Source: Phallusia mammillata
Taxonomy: Eukaryota > Chordata > Ascidiacea > Phlebobranchia > Ascidiidae
Assembly: GCA_003260075.1 (NCBI GenBank)
Contig: QLIY01000905.1
Location: 1-64,000, forward strand
DNA: 64,000 nt
Reading direction: 5' to 3'
This document shows, one piece after another, positions 38,221 through 50,300 of the stretch. The translations under genes and the position numbers were made by a program. The notes under the pieces are model-generated. The model did no database searches, was not told the origin of the DNA, and worked only from the letters and a program-made list of their open reading frames with translations. Position 1 is the stretch's first letter. Each line of letters begins with the position of its first letter.

Positions 38221-40582
38221 ATGTCTTATGAGGATCCTCTACAAGAGGATGATTTGCAAGGTCTTTTGGCTTGGATAGATAAGATTCCACTTTCCAGAAA
38301 AAAGAAAAACCTGACTAGAGATTTTAGTGACGGATGTAAGTGTAAATATATCGGTAAACTATGTAACTTTTTTTGATATTTAAACCATTATTGTAAGGTT
38401 TTGCTAATTATTATTTTTGTAGTACTGGTTGCAGAAATTTGCAAACATTACTTTCCAAGGGTGGTTGAGGTTCACAATTATATTTCTGCAAATTCTGTCA
38501 GTCAAAAGTTAAACAACTGGGGAACTTTGAACAGGTAAATAATACTATCCATAAGTTACAAGTTAACAAAGCCCCATAAACTCTGGTTTATTTATAATTT
38601 AAATGAGTTAAAACGTTTTACAGTTGTTTACATTGTTTTGTATGTTTGGTCTTGTTTTATTTTACAAACATGTTCTAGTGATTAGGATTATTTTAATTCA
38701 CAAATATTTTGTTTTAGGAAAGTTTTGTCGAAATTGCATTTCACTGTACCTGCTGATATTATGCAAAAAATTGCTGAATGCACTCCTGGTATTGTTGAGG
38801 TGTTTCTTCTTGGGTTACAGAGAAAAATAAATGATGCAACAATGAAGGTGACTTAGCTTTTTCAAAAGAAGTAGCTTAAGTATTTTACTTTTTACTAAAA
38901 AAAATGTTGTTGTTTTTAGCATGGATACACTCCAGAGAGTCGGCCTTATTACAATGCAAGAACAGGGTCCGAAAAAAGTATGTTTGACAATTTACAATTA
39001 TATAAAACTTTTTTATCTGTACAGTATATTTAAACTTTAAACCAGAATCTCCCAGCTTGTTGCTTGTTGGATGAAGACTACGATGAACCTTACGCTTTTT
39101 GATTCAAATTCATTAAATCATTAAGTCATTCATTCTATCAATTCATCCTTACACACATGTGTGTTTCACCAATTGATACTCTTGTGCTTGCCTTTAGATA
39201 CTGAGGATGGTGCATAGGAGAAATATATTTATCTTGAATGGATTGATTTTGTTAACTGCATAAAAGCCTTAGTTTAAAAGTTACAAAAACTTTCTGAAAA
39301 GGTTCAATTTGGTATTAGGGGCATAGTTTGGTGGTATTAGCAAAAAATTTTACTAAAACAGCCAGGTCTGTTTCTTAGTACACCTTGCTGTAGCTACCAT
39401 TTTTTATGTGCAGGTCACAGTGCTAATACTGAAAGTGCACCTGGAACCTTACAATTACAAACAGATTATGCCGTGAAGAATCCCATACCTCTTGCCAACC
39501 TTGACCTTGGGGGCCTCGACAGTCAGACAAGGCTTATCCTGGAAGAAAAAGAGCAGGCACTGTTAGCCTCACAAGAAACTGTGCAAGTATGTGAAGTATA
39601 TTGAAGTCCTTAAAAGCAGTAATGTGTTTATTTTGTGTTGGGTAAAAAGTACATTGTCACTTTGCTTTTTCATTAATTCAGCAGTTGACTGTCTGCACCT
39701 TATGATTTTGTGACAATGGGATGAAAAACAAGCTGCAAAACCTTGTATAGTATAAAAAAATGGTCCCAATTTAAACAATAATTTAAGGACTAATTATGGG
39801 TCCCCTTCCTTGAAGGGGACACATCTTGATTTTACTCGATTTCTTTTTTTTTTTTTCTTCTTTTTCTTTTTTTTTTTTCTTCCCTGAAGTTTGTCCACCC
39901 CATTTTGCCCTGAAATGTTTGATGGATTTGGATGAAACTTTCACAGATGGTAGATATAGTTGTGTAGATGNTGTATGTGCAAGGGCAATATGTGCTAAGC
40001 CACCCTTCTAGTTGGTTTAAAGGACTGCCGGGGAATTTAAAAACTGTGCCGGGGAATTTAAAATCTTCAGGGCAGGTATTTACTTTAATTTGTACATATG
40101 GTTTGTAGATAGATACTTAAACTTTGGGAATATAACCTGTGAAGTTGATAAAAGACCCAATTTAAATCATATCTGTATGGTTTAGCATTTACCATACAGT
40201 CTATAGGGGAGGAATGAAAATGTTTTGAATTGTTAAGAAAAGAATTTGTTAATAAAAGTTGGAAACCACTGGTTTAGGCTAATCTATTTGCCCTAAATTC
40301 TCTGTTACTCTTTGTTGCCAGAACTCAGGGGTTGCGAAATTACCTTTGGTTGGATTCAGTTTTTTGTTCAGTTACTTGCAAGAAATGTATTGCTTATATA
40401 CTTGAAATGATTTTAAATGTTAATGGAAAGATCATGTTTTAACTTAGATACTTCAAGTTAAGATAAGAAGACTTGAACACCTTCTGCATCTCAAGGATCT
40501 CAGGATTCAGGACATGGAGCAAAGAATAACCCGATATGATTCTGTCTCCACAATTCAAAGCAACCCACACCACAGACAATAA
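38221..40582 (+). CDS. SPEF1-like calponin-homology protein, six exons
   Basis: Exons 38221-38335, 38423-38534, 38718-38847, 38920-38977, 39414-39586 and 40448-40582 join in phase to give 240 residues, against about 236 for vertebrate SPEF1 (CLAMP). A calponin-homology domain fills about residues 8-119, with LAWIDKIPLSRKKKNLTRDFSDG, LVAEICKHYFPRVVEVHNY, QKLNNWGTLNRKVLSKL and the PGIVEVFLLGLQRKI helix. Residues about 180-225 (LILEEKEQALLASQETVQILQVKIRRLEHLLHL, spanning exons 5-6) form the C-terminal coiled coil. The family binds and bundles microtubules in the ciliary and flagellar central pair and in epithelial cells. The last intron (861 bp) carries a repeat with one unresolved base. AATAAA overlaps the stop codon but is too close to act as the usual polyadenylation signal for this exon. 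Confidence 0.93.
39796..40011 (+). repeat. Deleted copy of the palindrome-headed repeat
   Basis: Shares its head (ATGGGTCCCCTTCC then GAAGGGGACACA), its T-rich second segment, the ATGTTTGATGGATTTGG block and its tail (GCAATATGTGCTAAGCCACC) with 48851-49884, but lacks about 0.8 kb of the interior. An unresolved base (39971) sits at the deletion point, just before the shared tail. Confidence 0.8.
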
Positions 40583-41360
40583 AACTCAAAGTGTTTCTTT
40601 ATTTTTTCCGCAACTGTGTTTCATATGAGTGTAAAATATATCATAGTTTTTTTGTTTTTATCCTTTAACAAGAGGGCCTTCAGCGGTTTTGACTGTTGTT
40701 TTGTATTTTCTTTTTTATGCTTGTGTGTTTGAATGTGCACTGATTTTAAAATACACTCTAAAACGTTCAACAACAGTTCCTTAACTGTGTCCCCTTACCA
40801 CCCAAAAAAGTTTATCTGCGACATTAAGTAATTAAAAGTTTCGAATATTTTAGGGATTCTAAATTGGACAAAAATAATTTAGGTTTCACCCTAATTATTA
40901 AAAAAAAATATTTTTAACATACGATTTCCATGTTTTTCCCGGTGTTTGTTAAAAAATGCCGGCAATTGTTTTGTAAACAGGTATTTTTCAGTAGCTGCAA
41001 AAGCCTTATTTTTTGAAGTATTGAAAGAAAATTTCCACACTAAGCAGCTACTACATGCAGGGAGCTTAAAGTAGCGTTTACACGGAGTTAATTTTAATAA
41101 AAAGTCGTTTTTATTATTGATGACGTGTTTCTTAAAATCTGGACGATGCAAGTTTAACTTTTTGTAATTGTAAGTAGAACACCTGTTAAATCAACTGTTA
41201 AAGCTTTAGATTAAGTGAAAAGATGTAGTCACGGATAATTTTAAATCTTTTTAAATTGCTACTATTTAAAAATTTAACTGATGTTGTGCTAAAGAAAGAT
41301 AAAACAATTTGTTTAACGAAACTGTTTCAGCAGGATATTTGCATCACATAGGAATCTAAA
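40583..41360. other. Intergenic region between SPEF1 and PGM3
   Basis: Contains the SPEF1 3' UTR and the PGM3 5' flank. An acceptor-like TGTTTCAG at about 41324-41331 lies 29 bp before the PGM3 start and may receive a spliced leader or end a 5' UTR intron. Nothing else recognised. Confidence 0.45.
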
Positions 41361-44300
41361 ATGGCGTCTGCAGTTACCAGCATAAATGATATTAAAGTTC
41401 TAAAACTTGCCGAGGTTCATGCAAAGCCAAGCAAGTCCATGATGTCATATGGCACTGCTGGATTCCGAGGCAAAGCAAATGAACTTGATCACATATTTTT
41501 CCGCATGGGACTCTTGGCTGTATTGCGATCAAAATGCAAGAAAGCTGTCATCGGAGTCATGGTAACAGCTTCACACAACCCAGAGGTAAGGATCAAACAT
41601 TTGTTGTATTAAATTAAAAACTTTTTGGTGATAGGTTGCTGAAAAAACTTAATGATAAAACTAAAAAGTCTCTGACAAGATTTGCTTTTAGTTTGACTTG
41701 GTTCACATGATTTCACTTGGTATAAGGAATTATGGTAACAAAGCAACACTAATATGATCACCAAATTGAAAAGAACTATTCAACATTACAACATAGTGGA
41801 GGGCAAACAAGTCCTTTAGTTCAGTCACTGTTAATTACATTGCAGTTAATCCTCCATACCAAAGTGGCATACAATGAAATGACCTACCTAGAAATGACAT
41901 TTACTTATTTAATCTATTTTGTTGTTTGTAGGAAGACAATGGTGTAAAACTAATCGATCCTCATGGGGAAATGCTGCAGCAAGAATGGGAAGTGTATGCT
42001 ACCAAGTTAGCTAATGTGGGGAATGATGAAATTATCAAGGAACTCAATAATATTGTAAAGTTGGAAAATATTTCTTTGGAGGAACAGGCCACAATCTTTA
42101 CAGCAAGAGACACAAGGTAGTCTAGTCTGGCAAACCACAGAGCTTGATTTTATTGGCCCTTACAGTACTTTAGTGCAGCAAGTCCTAACCTTGTTCTAAC
42201 TTGCTCAAACATGACCATGAAATTATGTGTTTAATCTGCAAGATAAACTTGTACTAAAGGGTGAGCCTTTGGCACTCTACCTACTTTAAGACATATTACA
42301 AGCATGGTTTGTGTTTAAATCAACCACTGTAGTAGCAGTTTACCTGTGATAGGTATTTTTACATTAGCATAATCTAAAACTGACTGTACAAAACCTAAGG
42401 CCAAATCAACCAGTAATCACATATATATTATATATTTTTCAGAAAACATTTTCGCTAAAGTTTTTGGGCATGTTCAGTTCTTGTGAATGAATACAAATAG
42501 GATATAAAAGGTTTAAAACATTAAGACAAATCTCTTATGTCATATATCCCAGGGGCGGGCAACATACGGCCCGCGACGGGATTTTGAGTGGCCCGCAGAC
42601 AGTTTCTGGTCTTACATGATAATGTGGCCCGCAGCCACAGTCTTCCGCAATCCCCCACTACTCGCTTACTACGTCAAATTATAGCTGTAACGGACAGTAA
42701 CGCTCCCCAATAGCAAAAAACTTTCCCGCTGTTGTTACCATCGCACCATACATCCATTGTTACGACATAACTGCCGACCTTGTGTGTGGCCTGCTTTCAC
42801 GGTTTCCTTTGTTTCCACACGTGTAGCCTAGTTAGTGTTTCAGCAGTATCTAAGTCTGTGGTGTATGCATTAAATTTGCTGTGGTGAATAATTTTATGTT
42901 ATATCAGTTAGATTGTTTGGACTGTATTGTATTTGTGATGTTCTTGAATGTATTTGGTTTAGGTGGTCAAAAATCCGTTTTAAATCACTGGATAAATACG
43001 CGATTAATGTATCGATTCAGGAATCCGGCCCGCCAAGTACTTCATTTTCCCATATCAGGCCCGCCGACTGGAGAACTTGCCTGCCCCTGATATATACCAT
43101 TCGCTTTGTATTCAGTCACAGCAAGCAACTGAAGATGTTGAGAAAACTTTTGCAAACTAGTAATCTGTGAAAGAGTATACTAATTGTTATGCCCTTAAAT
43201 TGGTCTACCACAACTGCAACGCAACTAAAAATGCCAAATTTAAGACTAATGCAAACGAAAGAAGTAAAATAAGGTGTTTTATGTTATGCTGTAATTTTTG
43301 TACAGACCCAGTAGCATTGCCTTGAGTCAGGCTGTGAAGGATGGCATAGCTGCTTTAGGGGGAACAAGCAAGGACTTTGGTTTGATGACAACTCCACAGC
43401 TTCATTATGTGACATGTATGTTCAACTGTGGAGAAACAGATGCCTCTGAAGAAAGCTACTATACTCATTTCGCAGATGCATTCAAGTCTTTAGTTAAAGA
43501 GGTATGTTAATTACAATGTAATACATTTAGTCGCACAGTTGATATTTTAATCCTAATTTATCCAATGAATTAAAGTGAGTGTAAACAGTACTGATTGTTT
43601 GCAATTACCTTGTGATACTGAAACTGCTCACAAGACTTTTTAATGTAACTGAACATACGATCAAATAAGAATCTGCTCTAACCTAAAATGCCAATTTTAT
43701 TGGATGTTTTAAAAGTTGTATGTTGTTGGTTATTACTACCAGTAAACTCATTTATAATAATAAAAACATGTTTATATTATATAAGCCACACAAAAAGCAA
43801 CATATTGACCTTCAGCGAGTTTAGAGTGCAAGTCCCGGAAAGACTCCTGTCGTGGCTTTTAATCCCACCACAGGCTAGAAAATATCCTACGCCTTGTCAT
43901 ATTGTGAATGCTTGGTGACCGGCTGATTTGGTGTGGGTCTGGCATATTGTGATTTAGCAGACAATGTAGCTTGTGTTTTGTATGTCTTTTTAATTTATGT
44001 CAAACTAACAATTTTGTTATTTTTAGAAATCGGACAGTTCAATAGTAACAGTGGATTGTGCTAATGGTGTAGGGGCACCTAAACTACAAAAACTCTATGA
44101 GCACATCGGTGGGTCCATCGATTTGGTGGTTCACAATAATGCAGAAGTTGGAAATGGAAAACTGAATGAAAACTGTGGAGCTGATTATGTGAAAATTCAA
44201 CAACAAGCACCAGTTGGTAAAGTAACAATTTTGAACATCTTTATACAGTAAAACAGTGGTTCCCAACCTTTTTTGTTACATTCCTCCCTTTGCCCATTTT

Positions 44301-47300
44301 TGAACTATTCATTCCTCCCCATAAGAAGAAAAACAAATATAACATTAAAAATTGAAGCATTTTGAAATAGACCTTATAATTAGGGATGTCCATTCAGAAT
44401 CCTTTACCAAATGTGAACCGGTTCCAAATTATAATAATACATAATAATGTATGTACAAAAATTTCTGTACATTTTCCATGTAATTGTTTTACAGTTTTTA
44501 TGAAATTCCTCCCCTGAACTCATAAAATTCCTCCCTAGGGAGGAATTCCTTCCCGGTTGGGAACCACTGCAGTAAAACTTGGTTAATATAAGCAGTAAAA
44601 CTTGGTTAATCCTGACCCGTTTGGACCAAAAAAAAATTGTCGAAAAGGCGAAAATCTGGATTCACTTTTGTCTTGTCAGAAAGCTTTTATAAACCACAAT
44701 CTGTTGTTGCGCAGCTTTATAACTGTTACTTAAAGATTGTTGTGCTTCACAAAGGCATAGGAGTGCAGGTGGTAATGATGTCTAATTACAAAGCACTTAT
44801 GCTGCACAAAGTAATTATTAAGCAAGACCTGAAAGTAAGATGCAGACAGTGCACACCTTTGCGACCTATTGGGTCTCACTCTCATCAGTGCAACTGGTCA
44901 CAAGAGATTGGCTGTATGGGCTATTGCAGCCATTTTACAGCACTCTAGTTTGTTGGGCGGAACAGGCTGAAGAACGTGCCTAACCAAATTTGTTCGATGC
45001 CACACAACATTTGTTCGAGACATAAACCGCAGACCTGACAGTGTTTTTGTACATCTAGGTCTTAACATGGAACCTTACCACAGATATTGTTCGTTCGATG
45101 GAGATGCAGATCGACTTGTTTACTACACATTGGACAGTGACTGCAACTTTATTTTGCTCGACGGAGACAAGATTGCTTCGTTATTTGCACTTCACATACA
45201 AGAGCTCCTTGCAGATGTATGTCATCACTTGTTTATCGGTTAACACTTTGTGGTTGGTAGGCTAGGGACATAACAAGTTTGTCACAATTATGTACATAGC
45301 AACCTTGCAAAAACATAGTCTTACTGTGTTTACCTGTGTACACATTTTATTGTTTACCATATTTGACTTAAAATGCAAATTTAACATCAGCAACTGGGTC
45401 AACTTTTGATTAACTAAACTCCAAACAAATTTAAAGGGAAAATACATTTTATTTCAAAAACTTTTACACTGATGATTAATCATTGCAAGAAAACCATTAC
45501 TGCTAACAAATTAGTAAATTTTTGAACAAGTAAATCACATTCACGAACCTGCAATAATGATACTTGATACATAGAAGTTCTCAGGTAGTAATGTCTTTGA
45601 TGGGGCCCCTTAAAACTCTTTAATTGAGGTTTCAAACTTTCTGATGTTTCCTGTACAAAATTCACCGTTTAATGTACCGGTCTTCTCAGGCAAAACTGGA
45701 AGCGAAACTTGGAGTAGTTCAAACTGCTTACGCCAACGGAAGCTCGACAAACTTTTTAAAAGACAAATTAAAAGTAGAAGTGGCTTGTGTGAAAACTGGA
45801 GTTAAGCATCTTCATCATAAAGCACAAGATTTCGATATTGGAATTTATTTTGAAGCCAACGGACATGGAACGGTCGGTTGAAGCAATTGCTGGTGTTGTG
45901 CAAAAATGTTTATTAATGAATATTTAATGGTAATGGATACAACAACTATAGACAAGTGTTTTAATGCTTTACTAGGTGATAATCATTTGTCCACATCTTT
46001 TCATAAGTTAAGTTCAGTATATCATGATTTTATCACATTAAAATCTAAATTAGGCATGTGATGGCAAAACCTGTGAAACACTTCTGCTTAGTGATCAGCA
46101 AAATTGTGTGCTTGTGCTGTGTTTGATGCACTTTACTGAAGTAGCTGTGAGCTAATATTGTGTAGGACATGGCCATGAGATGAGAGTGTTTGCTAACCTA
46201 CTTATGAACAGAAGAAATTTGGACTATAACCTGTTGTTATATGCCTTATGTAAAAACAAAAACATCAGTCAATATTTTTACGTTTTTTACACATTAAAAA
46301 AATATTAATTTTGACACAACAATATAGTTTTAAAACGTTGCTGACAGTGAACAATGTTTCAACCTATAAGGCAGTGGTTCCCAACCTTTTTGACCCTGCG
46401 GCACCCTATCAAAGAGATAAATCGTTTGCGGCACCCTGGCAAAACTGGATCAATTTTTTGAGGTTTCTGTATTTCAAATAACCGTATGAGACGCGAAACT
46501 TAAATGCGAAACGCGAAACTTAATACGCACTGAAACTCGGTTAGAAATAAATAAATTCCGCACTTAACGGGTTAAAGTTAAAATAAATAATGGGCCGCAG
46601 TATTGCAATGTCAATATCTCGCGGCACCCTTATCTCGCGGAGCATTTCAATTGGCACCCTAGGGTGCTGCGGCACCCCGGTTGGGAACCACTGCTATAAG
46701 GTTTAATCAATGCAGCTGGTGTCAAGAGATAGATTTTATTGGCAAGTTTAGCAATCTAACGTTTGGAGCAACAGTCTAAAAGCCATGCCTCACCTATTCT
46801 GTTTGATGCCACAACTGGGCATACACCAGATAAAAAAACTGGCTAACCTTGGCTGGAAACAATGTGCACCGTCTGCAGCTTATTATTTGTTGGCTCGATG
46901 CTTTGACAGTATAGTTTTGATATTAACACTTTTAAATGATTGTTAAATCTTTTATGCTGTCATGTTACTGTAGGTCACTGTGAAAGAATCTTGGCGAAAG
47001 TTACTTGCAAGTAAAACAACACAAACAAATGAAGATGAAGCAAATGCAGCAAAGAGACTTCAAACCTTTCTCTCTGTTATAAACGAGGTTTGTCTGTTGA
47101 AATATTAATAATACAATTAGTTTCAAACCATTATCAGTTTCAAAAATTATTCAGCTATGTTTGATTTCAATGCATGTGCATCCACTTCCAGTAAGGTGCC
47201 TGTATTAATACTTGTGCGACATTGCCTTTCTAAAATATTTTACCTCAATTTGACACATGTCACATTTATTTTTCTAGTTTTCTTTTTGGTAAATGCTAAA

Positions 47301-50300
47301 AAAAATCGGAAAATGGGCAGGATCTTCACTTAATCTGGACAATTTTTTTGGTCCAAACAGATCCGGATTACCTGATGTTTACCATATAACACAAAGGCAT
47401 ACTTGTTTACAGGCAGTTGGAGATGCGATGTCAGATATGCTTGCAGTGGAGGCAATACTCCATGCAAAAGACTGGGGTGTGAGAGAATGGTCTGCACTCT
47501 ACACTGAACTGCCAAACAGACAGATGAAAGTCAAGGTAAACAGGATTTTGTGTTTGTCTTATACAAGACCAGTGCTACCCAGCTAGTAGCATACACTTTC
47601 TATAGATTTTAAGATCTTGGTCAAAACTTTGGATATGTTGTGTCTATTTCTTTTGTCGATGACATGTTTTTCGGTTGCTTGTAACCTCGGTTGGAGTTTT
47701 AACCTACCAAAGCTGAAAGAAAGTTAACCTTTTTGAAATGATTAGATATTTACCACGGTTGCCAACATGTGGAGCATTTGAAATTTTTAGGTTACAATTA
47801 GAATTTTTTAGTTGGTTAGGTGGACGTGGCCAAAAAAGGGTTTGGAAGCACAAGTCATTTAAAAAATATTTACTAGGCTGGTGGCTGTAATGCACTAAAG
47901 CACTATTAACCTTATTTTCCAAGAACTTATAACAATCATTCTTTGCTTGGTGGGTTTCCCTAAAATAGCTGCTGTTCGTTAAATGTCATTTGTGGCCAAT
48001 TATGACCACAAGCTATTTTCACCATCTGTTATTCCATGAATGCTAAAATTGTGTGTATCCTTGAGTAGTGGTGGTTGTTTGTAAATACAGACCTGACTGC
48101 TAAAATATCATATCATTTTTGTAAGCATTTAGTTCACAAGCATCAGACTTTTTGTTACATAACTTAACATAACAAAACACTCAATGTCTGAATTCCTGTC
48201 ACAAAGTGGGTTAATTTCGGTCTGCATTGCAACATGACTGCGACTGTTTCAAAGGTAATTTCCGTCAATTAATGACCCACGTTTTTTTCTACATTCACTC
48301 CACAATTGTGCAGTCTTCTACCTCTGTTTTTTTATGTAAGATGTACAGTTAATATTCAGAACTCACTTACTATTATCACTTAACATTAAAACTATGCTTC
48401 AAAATATTGGTGGTACCAGTGTGTTATGAAATTTCAAACAAAACAGATTGCTTTCTTGTTTGTAAGAAAAATAAATCAAAAGACTTTGTGTTACATATAA
48501 CTACTTTGTTTAGAAAGCTGTCATAAAGCCAGCCGTCACAAAGCCAGCCACTCTTAAATGTTTAAAATTGGATAAAATCCAGTTTGAAATAAAGTACCAA
48601 TGATCAAAGAAATCATTTGTGGTCAGAATAATTTGTTTTCTTTTTGGTACAATCCACTATTACCCACAGAAAAGTTGGCATGCAAAGCCATTACCACATA
48701 GAAATCCGTTTAAGGTTGTTGACTCTTGGATTACCCTATTGATTTGTGTATCTAACAAAGATGGCTGTGTCACTGAGAGAAATGAACTGGTCTAAACATT
48801 TGCTTTCTTGGCACAATTTGTAAGCTTTTGCCAGTGTAACAAACCTTTTTATGGGTCCCCTTCCCTGAAGGGGACACATTGATTTTACTCAAATTGTTTT
48901 TTGTTTTTTTCTTGTTTTTTCTTCCTTTTTTTTCTCCCCAAAGTTTGTCCGACTCGTTTTTCCATCAAATGTTTGATGGATTTGGCTGAAATTTACACAA
49001 ATGGGAGATATAGTTATGTAGATGTGCATCCCACTTTGTTTTTGTTGATAACCCCAGTATTTACCCCGCTAGCCCCTTAAAATGGGTGAGTTTTTAAACA
49101 GTGTCAGAATTGACTGAAATTTGGATTTCTTGTATAGTATGCCATTTATAGGTGTCAATTGTTGTGTTCAACCCTGTAGTCCTAACATTTACCCCACAAG
49201 CCCCTAAAGTGTAAAACGTATTTGTATGGTACTGGGCACCATAAACGAAAGATTTCTTTGGAGCAATAGTGTTACAGGGGCAACCAGTTGTTTGTTGCTC
49301 GTTGGTGCGTTTCTTGGTGGTCGTTTTTGTGCCATGGCAGTTAGGGGCTTGTTAACAGCCCTATGACGTCAGAAACAGTAACGGTTGTTGCTCAAAACAC
49401 CTCTAGTGGTCGAAATTTTAAACATTGGCGGATTGGGCTGAAATTTTGCAGTACTGTTGATTGAGTCATTGTGGTTTTTATATATTTTTTAGTTTGTGTG
49501 TCGAACCCAATTAGTTGCCCTACTAGCCCCCTAAAATGGGTCAGTTTTTTTAAAACGTTAAATAGGACATACTTTAACCAATATCTGGGGTGAATCTAAT
49601 TTTATAGTTTGTATTCTACATAGTATTATTATTTAAGCCCAGTGCCGATCAGTGTGTTTTACCTTACAACACCCGACTTTTGCATGGTTATCTCTTGAAA
49701 TGCATTATCTACTACTTTGCATGTGTGGGGACCCATGAGTTTTTGCCTGCAGAAACGACTAAAGTTATAAAAGACGGTGACTAATATGGGACCCAATGCA
49801 AAATAAGCATAGGAAATATATTTATGTTTTAAAATAGGTTATAGTGTATATGCAAGGGCAATATGTGCTAAGCCACCCTTCTAGTTTAAACTATTATTTT
49901 GACAGTTTTGCTAATACAGTGTAAAAACATCAAGTCAATAAGTCATAAGCCTTTCTGATACACATAAGAATTTTAAATCCAGGTAGCTGACAGAACTGTG
50001 ATTGAAACAACTGATGCCGAGACTCGAACTGTGAAACCAAGTGGTCTTCAGGATGGAATTGACAGCTTGGTGGCGCAGTATGTCAATGGTCGGTCCTTTG
50101 TACGGCCCTCAGGAACCGAAGATGTAGTGAGAGTGTATGCCGAGAGTGACACACAGGTACTTTATGATTTCTACTATATAGTCTTGTTTGGGCCCTAGTG
50201 GTCTTGTTAAGTTTTTTTGAACTCCCTGTTTATGTATACCCACAATTATTTTGCTAATCGCCCTGCTCCAAGCATGTTTTTTTGCTTTATGATATGTTTC

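Noticed and set aside
39826..39890. T-rich stretch as a coding region (poly-Phe frame)
   Set aside because: It is the pyrimidine-rich segment of the palindrome-headed repeat, also present at 48890-48940.
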